64,000 bases of DNA from Nitrospira sp. (lineage in GTDB: Bacteria; Nitrospirota; Nitrospiria; Nitrospirales; UBA8639). The position numbers and the translations under genes were made by a program. Where the stretch lies: positions 1,746,001 through 1,810,000 of the forward strand of contig CP058931.1 in NCBI GenBank assembly GCA_024760505.1, read 5' to 3'. Position 1 is the stretch's first letter. The number at the start of each line of letters is the position of its first letter. Under the pieces are notes generated by a model. That model saw only the letters and a program-made list of their open reading frames with translations, was not told where the DNA came from and did no database searches. This document shows positions 25,947-35,216 of the stretch, one piece after another.

Positions 25947-26675
25947 GTGAATTTGCAGTTGCAATACCTGATTAATCTTCAAAAATTTGATCTTCGAATT
26001 TTTCAGATTCAAGACCAGTTGCGGAAAGCTCCAGAGCTTCTCAAATCCGCTGAAACTCCGCTTCAAGATATTCTTGCCAAGCTACAAGTCCTTAAAAATA
26101 CGGGTGAATCGCTCGTCAAACAACGACGAAGCTCTGAACGGGAACTCGCTACTCAAGAAGAACAACTCCAGAAAATCAGAAATCGACTTTCTGAATTAAA
26201 AACGAACAAAGAATACCAGGCGCATCTGTTTGAAATAGAGTTAGCTCGGAAGAAAAAAGACTCTATTGAGGAGAATGTGCTGGAAATCATGGAGCGGGTG
26301 GAACAGAACGAGCAGGCCCTTAAAGAGCTGGAAGAGCAATCCATAGAAGCCCAGAAAGTTTTTGATAGCGAAAAGGCGAGACTGGAGACGCATTTTGCCA
26401 ATTTGGCGAATGAATTAGCCGATTTGGACCGTCAGCAAACCACTCTTTCCCTACAGGTGGATAAGCCACTTCTGGTTCGATACAACCGATTAAAGACCTT
26501 GAGGAAAGGATATGCCGTCGCCCAGCTTCGTGACGGGGCCTGTGGGGGATGTCAGCTTCAGCTTCCTCCGCAACTGGTTGCGGAGGTGAAACGCGGTGAC
26601 GAACTCTTGGACTGTTCTTATTGCCACCGTATTCTCTATATGGCTCGGCATCTTGAAGAGGAAACGACCGAATAG
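25947..26675 (+). CDS. C4-type zinc-ribbon protein with long coiled coil
   Basis: 242 residues starting at GTG. Residues about 10-180 are a long, charged coiled coil rich in Glu, Lys, Gln and Leu. The C-terminal part holds the zinc ribbon CGGCQLQLPP and CSYCHRIL, joined by a basic linker. The pattern is the DksA-like/CT398 zf-RING_7 family, found in many bacteria; related proteins are thought to act in nucleic-acid or secretion-related processes. It immediately precedes RNase P RNA, a gene order I have seen in other bacterial genomes, and may be co-transcribed with it. Confidence 0.88.
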   Translation: MNLQLQYLINLQKFDLRIFQIQDQLRKAPELLKSAETPLQDILAKLQVLKNTGESLVKQRRSSERELATQEEQLQKIRNRLSELKTNKEYQAHLFEIELARKKKDSIEENVLEIMERVEQNEQALKELEEQSIEAQKVFDSEKARLETHFANLANELADLDRQQTTLSLQVDKPLLVRYNRLKTLRKGYAVAQLRDGACGGCQLQLPPQLVAEVKRGDELLDCSYCHRILYMARHLEEETTE

Positions 26676-26741
26676 CTTTTCCTCCATGTGACGCGCCGCT
26701 TGCTTTCATCATTTTCTCAACCTACGATAGTTACTGATGGT

Positions 26742-27164
26742 GCGAGTGGGCCGGGTGGCCGCTCACGGAATTTTTCGTGAGAGGAAAGTCCGGACTCCAA
26801 AGGGCAAGGTGCTGGGTAACGCCCAGGCGGAGCAATCCGACACCAGCGCCACAGAAAATATACCGCCAATGGCAAATTCCTCTGTTTTTGCCAGGTAAGG
26901 GTGAAATGGTGGGGTAAGAGCCCACCGCGCCTGTGGTGACACAGGTGGCAGGGTAAGCGTCACCTGGAGCAAAACCAAATAGGGGGACGATTCCCGGTTT
27001 GTCGAAGAAAGCGATTTCTTCTCGGACTGGGAGAGAGACCGGCCCGGTCGAGGTTCTCGGGTAGGTTGCTTGAAGCCTAGGGTAACCTAGGTTCCAGAGA
27101 AATGGTCACCACTGGATGAAACTCGTTTCATCTAGTACAGAATCCGGCTTACAGGCCCACTCCT
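26742..27164 (+). ncRNA. rnpB: RNase P RNA component, class A
   Basis: The 5' end GAGTGGGCCGGGTGGCCGCTC and GAGAGGAAAGTCCGGACTCC and the 3' end ACAGAATCCGGCTTACAGGCCCACTC are conserved RNase P sequences, and P1 pairs GAGTGGGCC (26744) with GGCCCACTC (27162). The middle shows AGGGTGAAATGGTGGGGTAAGAGCCCACCGC. This is the catalytic RNA that trims the 5' leaders of tRNA precursors. Ends are approximate to a few bases. Confidence 0.96.
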
Positions 27165-27422
27165 TCACCATCTTTCCTGATTATGGGTTTGGCCAAAATT
27201 ATGGTGGTTTCTCCTCACGAGTGTCGAGGCGTTCTCCGGGAGATCCCACAAATGGGAGGCAAAGTTCCAGTCGGAGGCTCATACTGTTCTGTGAGCTGAT
27301 AGCATTCAGATGGTTGAGAATAACTTCCTGGTTTGACTCGTGTTTTCCCCATTGATAGAATGCCGGGTCCATCGCTTCCGTGTTTATCATACAAAGGCCT
27401 AATACACATCCTGAATTACTGC

Positions 27423-27500
27423 GTCCCCATCGTCTAGCCTGGCCTAGGACGCCGGCCTTTCAAGCCGGCAACACGGGTTCGAATCCCGTTGGGGACGCCA
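27423..27500 (+). tRNA. tRNA-Glu (anticodon TTC)
   Basis: Acceptor GTCCCCA pairs with TGGGGAC, discriminator G and encoded CCA. The anticodon loop is CTTTCAA on a GCCGG/CCGGC stem, giving anticodon TTC for glutamate. T-arm is GGGTTCGAATCCC. A terminator follows nine bases later. Confidence 0.96.
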
Positions 27501-27508
27501 TACCTTAA

Positions 27509-27542
27509 GCCGTTGAAGGTTTCTTCAACGGCTTTTTTTTTT
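27509..27542 (+). terminator. Rho-independent terminator after tRNA-Glu
   Basis: Perfect stem GCCGTTGAAG with CTTCAACGGC and a short GTTT-type loop, followed by ten T. It should end transcripts that include the tRNA. Confidence 0.93.
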
Positions 27543-27916
27543 AATTTTTTAATCATTGCCAGTGATTGATTACAGAGTATGTAGCGGGTCTTGAAGGAAA
27601 TCGACTGAGGCCTCTTCACTCGTTCAGTTAAGTTCGATATGGTAAGTATAACAGGCGTACTTTTTTCGGGGCCTGTCGAATCTTACTCTCCTGAATGAGA
27701 GAGGGATTTCTTTTGGGTGCCACATAAAGATGTAAACAAGCATACTTTTTGGAGTCGTCATTTCATCCGGCCGTATGGTATTAAGCTGGCCGGGGTATCC
27801 CCGAAAGTACTTAAATGTGTTTGATGTTCAGTTCAGATTCCAGTGGGTGTTTGGCGACGGAATGTGACGCGTGTTGCGGACCAAAATTTAATTATTTTAA
27901 TTTCTGGCGAGGTGTT
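27543..27916 (+). other. Upstream region of the FGE-like gene
   Basis: About 370 bases. No riboswitch or operator signature stands out. An in-frame ATG at 27815 lies here, but the frame before 27917 encodes a Cys-rich, non-signal stretch that spoils the signal peptide, so it is probably not translated. Confidence 0.3.
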
Positions 27917-28783
27917 ATGACGCACACATGGTTATTGGGCATACTGGCGGTATTCTTCATTTTCAATGGTTTGAGCCAGCCCACCTTGGCTCAAGAATCC
28001 CAAGGAGGAAGTTCTTGGCTGGATGCTCCGGTGCAAGATGACGGACCGCCGGGTTCAATGGTGCTGATTCCTGAAGGGGAATTTCTCATGGGAGATAATG
28101 ACGGTCCTCGGAACGAACGACCGGAACATACCGTGTGGCTGGATGCCTATTCTATCGATCGGTACGAAGTGACCATGGCGGAATATCAGAAATTATTAGA
28201 TACCGATTACAGCATTGAACCGCCACCGTTGTGGGATGATGGTGTTGCCACTGGAGAATTAGGGATTCGACCGGCCGTGGGCATTTCCTGGAACGATGCC
28301 AATCGGTACTGTCAGTGGGTGGAAAAACGCCTACCCACGGAGGCCGAATGGGAGAAAGCCGCTCGGGGGACAGATGGGCGGAGGTATCCATGGGGTCACA
28401 TGCAGCCATTTGTGGATATTGCCAACTATAATCAGGGGACGACTGGCTGGGTCAGTTATAAATTGACGCTTTCTCCGGTCACCAGCGGGACCAGGGGCAT
28501 GAGTATTCGTCACGGATTAAAACAGGGCGGAAAAAGCGCTTATGGCTTGTACCATATGGCCGGGAATGCGGCCGAATGGGTCAATGATTGGTATGAACGT
28601 TTTTATTATGAAGAGAGCCCTAAAAAGAATCCTCAAGGGCCGGCGGAAGGCGATTATAAAGTATTACGTGGGGGATCGTGGGAAGATCAGCCGGTAAACC
28701 TGCGGGTGACCGCCCGCTCAAAAGGGGAAGTTGATTTTCAGGATCTGACGACAGGATTCCGTTGTGCCAAGGATGCGAAGTGA
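27917..28783 (+). CDS. Exported FGE/sulfatase-modifying-factor-fold protein lacking the active-site Cys
   Basis: 288 residues from the ATG at 27917 (weak GGTG upstream), giving a good signal peptide (WLLGILAVFFIFNGLSQPTLA). The fold is the formylglycine-generating-enzyme type: MVLIPEGEFLMGDNDGPRNERP, DAYSIDRYEVTMAEYQK, EKRLPTEAEWEKAARG, and VLRGGSWEDQPVNLRVTARS with terminal TGFRCAKDAK. The Cys pair that FGE uses for catalysis after GGS is absent (EDQPVNLRV instead of the Cys-containing loop). It is thus probably a non-catalytic or carbohydrate/peptide-binding relative. Cytoplasm-distal, periplasmic or secreted. Confidence 0.8.
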   Translation: MTHTWLLGILAVFFIFNGLSQPTLAQESQGGSSWLDAPVQDDGPPGSMVLIPEGEFLMGDNDGPRNERPEHTVWLDAYSIDRYEVTMAEYQKLLDTDYSIEPPPLWDDGVATGELGIRPAVGISWNDANRYCQWVEKRLPTEAEWEKAARGTDGRRYPWGHMQPFVDIANYNQGTTGWVSYKLTLSPVTSGTRGMSIRHGLKQGGKSAYGLYHMAGNAAEWVNDWYERFYYEESPKKNPQGPAEGDYKVLRGGSWEDQPVNLRVTARSKGEVDFQDLTTGFRCAKDAK

Positions 28784-28824
28784 CGGCGCGGCTACTCGTA
28801 GAAGTGTCCACATTCGGTCAAACT

Positions 28825-29172
28825 CTACAGTGGGGTATGGATGAGATCGCGATTTGACTCGATCGGTTGGAGTGGAGCGGAAGGCGACCGTTTTTTCCCA
28901 TAGAGCCAACGAGCGGTTGTTCCCCCAATATTACGAATGGTATAGGGTGCACCGCTGGGAATAAGAACTTCTTTCCCTGCAGATGTCTGAACCCGCTCTC
29001 CTGCGATTTCTAATTCCAATTCTCCTGACATTGCCATAAATATTTCTTCCACATCCTGGGTGGCGGCTCTCCATTCACGTCCGGCATGATCAATCCACAC
29101 CCCACAGGAAAACCCGCGAGCATGCCAATTTTTTGCAACGATTGCGCGGTCGATGATGGGACGGCTTTCCAT
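28825..29172 (-). CDS. Small cupin domain protein
   Basis: 115 residues. I use the ATG at 29172 (AAGAGG upstream); a longer frame to 29442 reads through non-coding-like sequence. The cupin beta-barrel covers nearly the whole protein: VEEIFMAMSGELELEIAGERV, with the conserved Glu, then VLIPSGAPYTIRNIGG and RWLYGKKR. Metal-binding His residues of the classic motif are not complete, so ligand and activity are unclear. It converges with the FGE-like gene. Confidence 0.75.
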   Translation of the reverse strand: MESRPIIDRAIVAKNWHARGFSCGVWIDHAGREWRAATQDVEEIFMAMSGELELEIAGERVQTSAGKEVLIPSGAPYTIRNIGGTTARWLYGKKRSPSAPLQPIESNRDLIHTPL

Positions 29173-29784
29173 GATAGGCCTCTTAAAGAATAAAAGACTT
29201 ATAAGAATATTCGATGAATACGCTGATGACCGTCGAAATTTAGGCATTGACTCCTGCTCAGGAAGAAGCGCGGAGAGGGACAAGAGGGGCAGGGAAATAC
29301 GCCAGTCACTCTTGCGGAAGGAAAGCCAGGGAAAAGCACCAGCAGTGCATTCATGGGGGTAGAGAGAAGAGAATGCAAGGGAGTTAAGTTTTCTGTGAAT
29401 GCGTCCTCTTATATAGAGGGGAGATACCTCTGTCAATGTCACAAATTGTGGAAAAGATGTGAACGGTGGTGGATAATTTTACTGTGAAGTCACAATGTCC
29501 TTTCTGAAAAGGGAATTCATTATGTGAATTCTGGGGATAAATATTTTTTTAAAGGCTTTGGAAAATGAGTATGAGGCAGGCCAAATACCACGTATGGTTG
29601 AAGTAGGAGATAGGTGGTGTCCAGGTTTATTGGTTTGCACCAGCGTGACATCTCCAGTAATCGAAAAAAAAGGTGGGTGATTTCCTAATTCTGACAACAG
29701 TTTCTCTGGTGTGAAGCCCTGTCCTTCGCGTATATTTTTACGCGACTATGGTTCGCATCGAGAATTAACCCTTAGTACAACACC
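29173..29784. other. Intergenic region upstream of the J-domain gene
   Basis: About 610 bases without a gene I can support. It is AT-rich between about 29420 and 29700 and must contain the promoters of the divergent cupin and J-domain genes. No repeat, tRNA or riboswitch is evident. Confidence 0.35.
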
Positions 29785-30690
29785 ATGATTGACGGATTGA
29801 ATTATTACCAAATTCTGGGGATTCCTGAAGATGCACTCCTGAAGGAAGTGCAGAGCGCATGGCGGAAATTTGTCAAAGAAAATCATGAGGATGTCGTCCC
29901 ACAAGCGGAACGACAGGCCGCCAAGGAAAGGATGTTCAGGATCAACGAAGCCTATTCCGTGCTCAGTCACGAAGAAAAACGGGCTGATTACGATAACGGG
30001 TATATGCTGAACGGCGGGTCAAAAATTGAACTCGTCAGGAGTCGGGTCAGAAAAGCCAAAGACATCATTCTTCGAGATCGATCGCTCATTACAAGAGAAG
30101 AGATGAAGCTGATCGAATCCATTATCGATTATCTTGATAGAAGTACCCAGGAAAGGTGTTTTGTCTGGATGGCCGATATCTTATGCGAACGTCCGGAAAT
30201 GGCCAAACATGTGGTGACGTCGGCGTTTGATGAGCAACTGTTGGGGGTCAATACCCATTTACTCGACAGGCTTTTAGAAAAAGCGCCGTACGTCATGACA
30301 TGGGAAAAAATCTACCTCTATGGGGAAGAGATTCTCGGGATTGCCGGGAAGGAAAACAAAGAACGAAATTACAACCAACTTGCCCGTATCTTGTGTCACC
30401 GGCTTGATTTGGCGAAACATTTTGTGTACCCGTCATTTCAGGAGCAAGCCTCCGGTTGTGAAAGCTGCTTGCTGCCAACATTACTGAAATTGGCCCCCAA
30501 TGAAATCACGCAGGATCACTTTAATGATTATATTGATACGGTTCACAGCATGCGATGGATTGTTTACGGCCAGCTCAGAAACTATAACGAGCAGGCGGTT
30601 ACCTGGATTCTGAAGGCCCGCCCCGATCTGGTCAGAAAGCCTGAAGAAAAACCCGCACCGAAAGAGCTACCACTTCCCTTGCGGTCATGA
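29785..30690 (+). CDS. Degenerate J-domain protein with HED instead of HPD
   Basis: 301 residues. Residues 5-75 are a J-domain by pattern: NYYQILGIPEDALLKEVQSAWRKFV, then the loop NHEDVVPQ, and RMFRINEAYSVLSHEEKRADYDNGYM. The invariant HPD tripeptide that stimulates Hsp70 is HED here, which in known J-proteins destroys stimulation. The remaining 220 residues are helical and acidic or basic with no DnaJ zinc or C-terminal domain; two segments, ERCFVWMADILCERPEMAKHVV and QLARILCHRLDLAKHFVYP, repeat a pattern about 80 residues apart. A scaffolding role or Hsp70-independent binding is possible. No dnaK or grpE is near. Confidence 0.75.
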   Translation: MIDGLNYYQILGIPEDALLKEVQSAWRKFVKENHEDVVPQAERQAAKERMFRINEAYSVLSHEEKRADYDNGYMLNGGSKIELVRSRVRKAKDIILRDRSLITREEMKLIESIIDYLDRSTQERCFVWMADILCERPEMAKHVVTSAFDEQLLGVNTHLLDRLLEKAPYVMTWEKIYLYGEEILGIAGKENKERNYNQLARILCHRLDLAKHFVYPSFQEQASGCESCLLPTLLKLAPNEITQDHFNDYIDTVHSMRWIVYGQLRNYNEQAVTWILKARPDLVRKPEEKPAPKELPLPLRS

Positions 30691-30838
30691 TTTTAGGGCC
30701 TAATGGTATTGTTTGTACGTAAAGAGGGGTTTTGTCTCTTATTCTCATTTGGGCGGGCGCCATTCTAAGCATTCCCTTCTTCGTGAGTTATATATCCATC
30801 AAAGAAAAAATCCAAATTAAGTTTGGCAACCCCTTTTT

Positions 30839-31275
30839 CTATATCTGAGCTGAGCTAATTGCATCTGCAAATTGCCCATTATTTGAACTCAAATAGCCCC
30901 ATATCTCCGGCTTACTAGATTCTACTATCAGACTCTCAACTTCTGTCATTCGTGGCTCAAGCCAGTGCTGCAAATCGCGCACTCGGCTATCAATGCTGTC
31001 TGTGATGGGATGGGTTGACGGTTCTTCCCACAGTGAATTTGTGTCAAGCCGATTAGAACTTTTTGAAATCCGATCAAATCTGAGGTAGTACCTAGTTTAG
31101 CCATGACTTCTTCAAGGGAGAACCGATTTGTAAGATTGTTAAGTAGCTTTGATTTTTTACGCCGGACTTCTTCCCGGGATCGTTAAAGTTGATCGAGTTT
31201 TTAAAGGTATAGATATAGAAATTCTCATCGCCATCCTCCAGACCGATCCGCAAGAAAAAGGCCACGTCCTCTGAA
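30839..31275 (-). pseudogene. Frameshifted pseudogene fragment, family unknown
   Basis: Three overlapping minus-strand frames together give coherent protein-like text. First, about 31275-31165: EDVAFFLRIGLEDGDENFY and FKNSINFNDPGKKS. Second, about 31165-31095: REEVRRKKSKLLNNLTNRF and SLEEVMAKLG. Third, about 31100-30839: YYLRFDRISKSSNRLDTNS, then ITDSIDSRVRDLQHWLEPR and SSNNGQFADAISSAQI, ending at TAG (30839-30841). Two frame changes link them, and there is no start codon. I do not recognise the family. It lies downstream of nrdJ and was not predicted as an ORF because each piece is short. Confidence 0.5.
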
Positions 31276-31312
31276 GAAGGGTTTCTTCAGAAGAATCGTG
31301 GCCTTTTTCTTC
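31252..31312. terminator. Long inverted repeat, probable bidirectional terminator after nrdJ
   Basis: The outer 15 bases AAGAAAAAGGCCACG and CGTGGCCTTTTTCTT are perfect inverse copies. Inside, TCTGAAGAA pairs with TTCTTCAGA. On the minus strand the stem is followed by T-rich sequence, so nrdJ transcripts should end here. Its left arm overlaps the first segment of the pseudogene. Confidence 0.8.
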
Positions 31313-31380
31313 CAAATTTTTTAGTGGCTAATAGCTCAAAAACCAAGAGAAGGTGAAAGCAGATGAATAAAGGTATCCTT

Positions 31381-34300
31381 TTACGAACACCCGTTAGTTG
31401 ATCCGCAGTTATCACATTTCAAGCAGGTTCCGTTCCTTACCATCTTAAATTGCTTGCATTCCGGACAAGGGTCGCCTTCATAGCCTTTTTGCCGGGCTTC
31501 CTGTACTTCCGTGATGGTGAGGGTCTCGCGTTTCATTTCCACTTTTCTGGCGACTTTCCCATGCTCTCCGTTTTTTCCTGCCCCGTTTCCTACGGGCTTC
31601 CGGGAGGGAAATACCTCGGGACTGATTGAGGTTGAGCTGAGTGAGCGTGGGTCCACTAAGCCTTCTTCGCCATCATCCGGCATATCCGTTTCCTTCTTGA
31701 GGGCATCCACTCGAAGATCTTCAGGGGCGACTTGTTCCAAATCGTGCCGGTCCAGGTAGGTGATCGCCAGTTCGCGGAAAATGTAGTCGATGATCGATGT
31801 GGACATTTTGATATGGTCGTTGAGCTTGACCGGTCCGTTTGGCTCAAATCGAGTGAACACAAATGCGTCCACATATTCCTCAAGCGGTACGCCATGTTGG
31901 AATCCCAGAGAAATCGCAATGGCGAAACAGTTCATCAGACTTCGAAATGCGGCCCCCTCTTTATGCATATCCAGGAAAATTTCGCCCAGAGTTCCATCTT
32001 CATATTCGCCGGTTCGGAGATAGATTTTGTGACCACCGACAATCGCCTTTTGGGTATACCCGCCTCGACGGGTTGGTAAGGGACGGCGTTTTGCCAGGTA
32101 ACGGACCAGCACACGGGAAGCCGCTTGTTTTGCCACGGAGGCGATGTGCTCATTTTGGGCGGATAAATCGCCCCATTCACTCACCGTATTGAGCGGTTGG
32201 CTCAGTTTCGATCCATCCCGATACAGGGCCACGGCTTTGACCATGGACGTCCAGGACAACATATAGGCCTCCTTCACGGAGTCCACGGACGCCTCTGCCG
32301 GCATATTGATGGTTTTGCTAATGGCTCCGCTGATAAAAGGCTGCGCGGCTGCCATCATCCGGATGTGGGCCGGAGGAGAAATAAATCGTTGTCCGATACG
32401 TCCGCACCGGTTGGCACAATCAAACACTGACAAATGCTCAGGTTTGAGATGGGGGGCGCCTTCGACGGTCATGGTGCCACAGCAAAAGTCCGTTGCCGCA
32501 AGAATTTCTTCCTGAGTGAAGCCGAGAATTTTGAGAATATTTAATTGAGGACTCTGAAGTTGAGATTCGGTCAGACCTAATTTTTCTCGACAAAATTCCT
32601 CAGTGAGGGTCCATTTGTTAAACGCAAAATGAATATCAAAGGCTCCGTCCAGCGTGGCCTCCATGCGTTCCAGCACCGTACGGTCGAATCCCTTGGCCAG
32701 CAACGTGTCATGGTTGATAAAGGGGGCCTGTTTGAGCGTTCGGGTTCCCGTCGCATAGGTGATGATATCTTGAATCTGGCTGGAGCTGTATCCAAGATGC
32801 CGTAACGCGGGTGGAAGACTTTGATTGATGATTTTAAAGTAGCCACCGCCGGCCAGTTTTTTGAATTTGACCAGGGCGAAATCCGGCTCGATCCCGGTCG
32901 TATCGCAATCCATGACTAAGCCGATCGTGCCGGTCGGTGCGATGACCGTGGCTTGTGCGTTCCGATACCCGTACTGTTCCCCCAGTGCCAATGCCCGGTC
33001 CCAGGCTGTTTGTGCGGCTTGTAAGAGGGTGTGGGGACATTGGTCCGGTTGAATGCCCATTGGGAGAATTGTGAGCTCTTCATATTCATCCGCCGAAGCA
33101 TTGTAGGCCGCTCGGCGATGGTTTCGCATGACTCGAAGCATGGCTTCGGCATTACGTGGATAGGTATTAAAGTGCCCCAATTCCTTGGCCATTTCTGCGG
33201 ACGTGGCATAGGCCTCCCCGGTCATCAGGGACGTAATGGCGCCGGTCCAGGCTAAGGCCTGCGGCGAATCATAGGGAATCCCAATTTTCATCAGAATGGA
33301 GCCCAAGTTGGCATAGCCGAGGCCGAGGGTTCTATAGGCAAAGCTTTTTTCAGCAATCGCGCGCCCCGGGAATCCAGCCATCAGCACGCTGATTTCCAGG
33401 ACAATCGTCCACAACCGGACGGCATGTCGAAAGCCGTCAATATCAAACTGTCCTTCCGATGTCAGAAATCGTCCTAAATTGAGGGAAGCCAGGTTGCATG
33501 CGGTATCATCTAAAAACATGTATTCGCTGCAAGGATTCGAGGCATTAATCCGACCATCCTGGGGACAGGTGTGCCATTCATTAATGGTGGTGTCGTATTG
33601 CACGCCGGGATCTGCGCAGATCCAGGCCGCCCAGGCGATTCGATCCCATAATTCTTTTGCCGGCATGGTTTTGCAGACTGCACCGTCGGTACGTCTGGTC
33701 AACTTCCAATCCCCGCCTGCCTGAAGGGTCTCAAAAAACTCATTGGGAATTCGAATGCTATTATTCGAGTTTTGCCCGGAGACCGTCTGATAGGCTTTGC
33801 TATCCCAATTGGTGTCATATTCATGGAACACAAAATGGGTAAATCCTTCCTGAGCATAGCTGAACATCCGGTGAATATAGGGTTCAGGTACAGCGGCTTC
33901 CCGTGCGGCTTGGATCGCCTCACGCAAGGAATGGTTATCTCGGGGATTGGTATCGACCTGAGTGGTCCCGTCCTGACGCGGGACGTGACAGGCCTTTAAA
34001 ATGGCATTCAGATGACGTGCGCAGACTTTCGATCCGGTGACCATGGCCGCGACTTTTTGTTCTTCTATGACTTTCCAATCAATAAATTCTTCAATGTCGG
34101 GATGATCTAAATCCAGGCACACCATTTTCGCGGCGCGGCGAGTGGTGCCTCCCGATTTAATGGCACCAGCAGCCCGATCGCCGATTTTGAGAAAGGACAT
34201 GAGTCCTGACGAGCGGCCGCCTCCCGATAACGATTCTCCATCGGCCCGTAACTTTGAGAAATTGGTGCCGGTTCCCGACCCGTATTTGAAAAGCCGGGCT

Positions 34301-34914
34301 TCCCGAACCCACAGATCCATAATCCCGCCTTCATTCACCAAATCATCAGAGATCGATTGGATAAAGCAGGCATGGACTTGAGGGCGCTCATACGCATTGC
34401 GGGCTTGTTTGACCCGATGGGTATTCGGATCTACGTAGAAATGTCCTTGTGAGGGTCCAGACAGGCCGTAGGCAAAGTGCAGGCCGGTATTGAACCATTG
34501 GGGAGAGTTTGGAGCGGCCATTTGCCAGGCCAACATGTAGCTGAGTTCGTCTTTAAAGGTTTCGGCATCTTCAGGGGTATCAAAGTAGTGATGGGTCTTG
34601 CCCCATTCCGTCCAACAACCGGCTAGCCGATGGAACACCTGCCGGGCATCCCGTTCTCCTCCCAGAATGGGGCCGCCTTTGTCATTGAGGAGTGGTTGTC
34701 CTTGGTCGTCAAATTGGGGAACTCCGGCTTTGCGAAAATATTTTTGGGCTAAAATATCGACCGCTAATTGAGACCAATGTTCCGGGGCCAGAATGTTGTC
34801 TTGATGGAACACGGCCGAGCCATCCGGATTGCGGATTTCTGATGATCGGTGTGAGAAAGGAATGGTTTGATACGGGCTTTCACCGGTTTTTGTGAATCGA
34901 CGGTCAATTTTCAT
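31381..34914 (-). CDS. nrdJ: Class II (adenosylcobalamin-dependent) ribonucleotide reductase
   Basis: 1177 residues from the ATG at 34914 with AAGGAG seven bases upstream; an upstream TTG at 34941 is less likely. NrdJ reduces ribonucleotides to deoxyribonucleotides using B12 to form the thiyl radical, so it works with or without oxygen. Visible features: NASNPCSEYMFLDDTACNLASLNLG with the NPCSE active-site motif, and the C-terminal zinc-ribbon-like CPECKQFKMVRNGTCLKCDNC that carries redox Cys. An inserted acidic linker lies near residues 1090-1150. The upstream region has NrdR-type boxes and an unusually long leader. No class I nrdA/B genes are in the window. Confidence 0.97.
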   Translation of the reverse strand: MKIDRRFTKTGESPYQTIPFSHRSSEIRNPDGSAVFHQDNILAPEHWSQLAVDILAQKYFRKAGVPQFDDQGQPLLNDKGGPILGGERDARQVFHRLAGCWTEWGKTHHYFDTPEDAETFKDELSYMLAWQMAAPNSPQWFNTGLHFAYGLSGPSQGHFYVDPNTHRVKQARNAYERPQVHACFIQSISDDLVNEGGIMDLWVREARLFKYGSGTGTNFSKLRADGESLSGGGRSSGLMSFLKIGDRAAGAIKSGGTTRRAAKMVCLDLDHPDIEEFIDWKVIEEQKVAAMVTGSKVCARHLNAILKACHVPRQDGTTQVDTNPRDNHSLREAIQAAREAAVPEPYIHRMFSYAQEGFTHFVFHEYDTNWDSKAYQTVSGQNSNNSIRIPNEFFETLQAGGDWKLTRRTDGAVCKTMPAKELWDRIAWAAWICADPGVQYDTTINEWHTCPQDGRINASNPCSEYMFLDDTACNLASLNLGRFLTSEGQFDIDGFRHAVRLWTIVLEISVLMAGFPGRAIAEKSFAYRTLGLGYANLGSILMKIGIPYDSPQALAWTGAITSLMTGEAYATSAEMAKELGHFNTYPRNAEAMLRVMRNHRRAAYNASADEYEELTILPMGIQPDQCPHTLLQAAQTAWDRALALGEQYGYRNAQATVIAPTGTIGLVMDCDTTGIEPDFALVKFKKLAGGGYFKIINQSLPPALRHLGYSSSQIQDIITYATGTRTLKQAPFINHDTLLAKGFDRTVLERMEATLDGAFDIHFAFNKWTLTEEFCREKLGLTESQLQSPQLNILKILGFTQEEILAATDFCCGTMTVEGAPHLKPEHLSVFDCANRCGRIGQRFISPPAHIRMMAAAQPFISGAISKTINMPAEASVDSVKEAYMLSWTSMVKAVALYRDGSKLSQPLNTVSEWGDLSAQNEHIASVAKQAASRVLVRYLAKRRPLPTRRGGYTQKAIVGGHKIYLRTGEYEDGTLGEIFLDMHKEGAAFRSLMNCFAIAISLGFQHGVPLEEYVDAFVFTRFEPNGPVKLNDHIKMSTSIIDYIFRELAITYLDRHDLEQVAPEDLRVDALKKETDMPDDGEEGLVDPRSLSSTSISPEVFPSRKPVGNGAGKNGEHGKVARKVEMKRETLTITEVQEARQKGYEGDPCPECKQFKMVRNGTCLKCDNCGSTNGCS

Positions 34915-35216
34915 GTAGGACTCCTTTGGAAGAGACTGCAAACCTGAGGGGTAATTCTTCGGTCATTTTTTCCGCCTCATCTGGCATCCCTGCCTTCCAG
35001 GAGAGCACATTGGAATTGTGCCTCTCTACTGCCTGGTATTCTCTCAGGGAACCTGGAGTTCATACAACAAGCAGTGCAACCAGAAGCCATCAATGCAGCG
35101 TATCGGCGAATGACTGGCCTCTAGCAGGAAAGAATCGGCGTATGCCAAATGCCTGCACACATCAGAAAAATAGGAAAAAATAAAACCGGAAGAAATAATT
35201 GGTATAAACCAATGGC
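34915..35216 (-). promoter_or_regulatory. Long 5' leader of nrdJ containing overlapping small upstream ORFs
   Basis: About 290 bases separate the predicted nrdJ promoter from its start. On the nrdJ strand an ATG at 35090 opens a 37-codon Cys-rich frame (MASGCTACC...) ending in TGA at 34977. That stop sits within ATGA of a five-codon ORF, and another ATG then opens a 20-codon frame that ends inside nrdJ. Chains of overlapping small ORFs suggest translational coupling, but chance is possible. I see no cobalamin-riboswitch signature here. Confidence 0.35.

Noticed and set aside
27543..27916. c-di-GMP riboswitch ahead of the FGE-like gene
   Set aside because: The conserved GEMM core elements are not present.
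34915..35216. Cobalamin riboswitch for nrdJ
   Set aside because: Expected for a B12-dependent enzyme in some genomes, but no B12-box-like element is seen in the leader.
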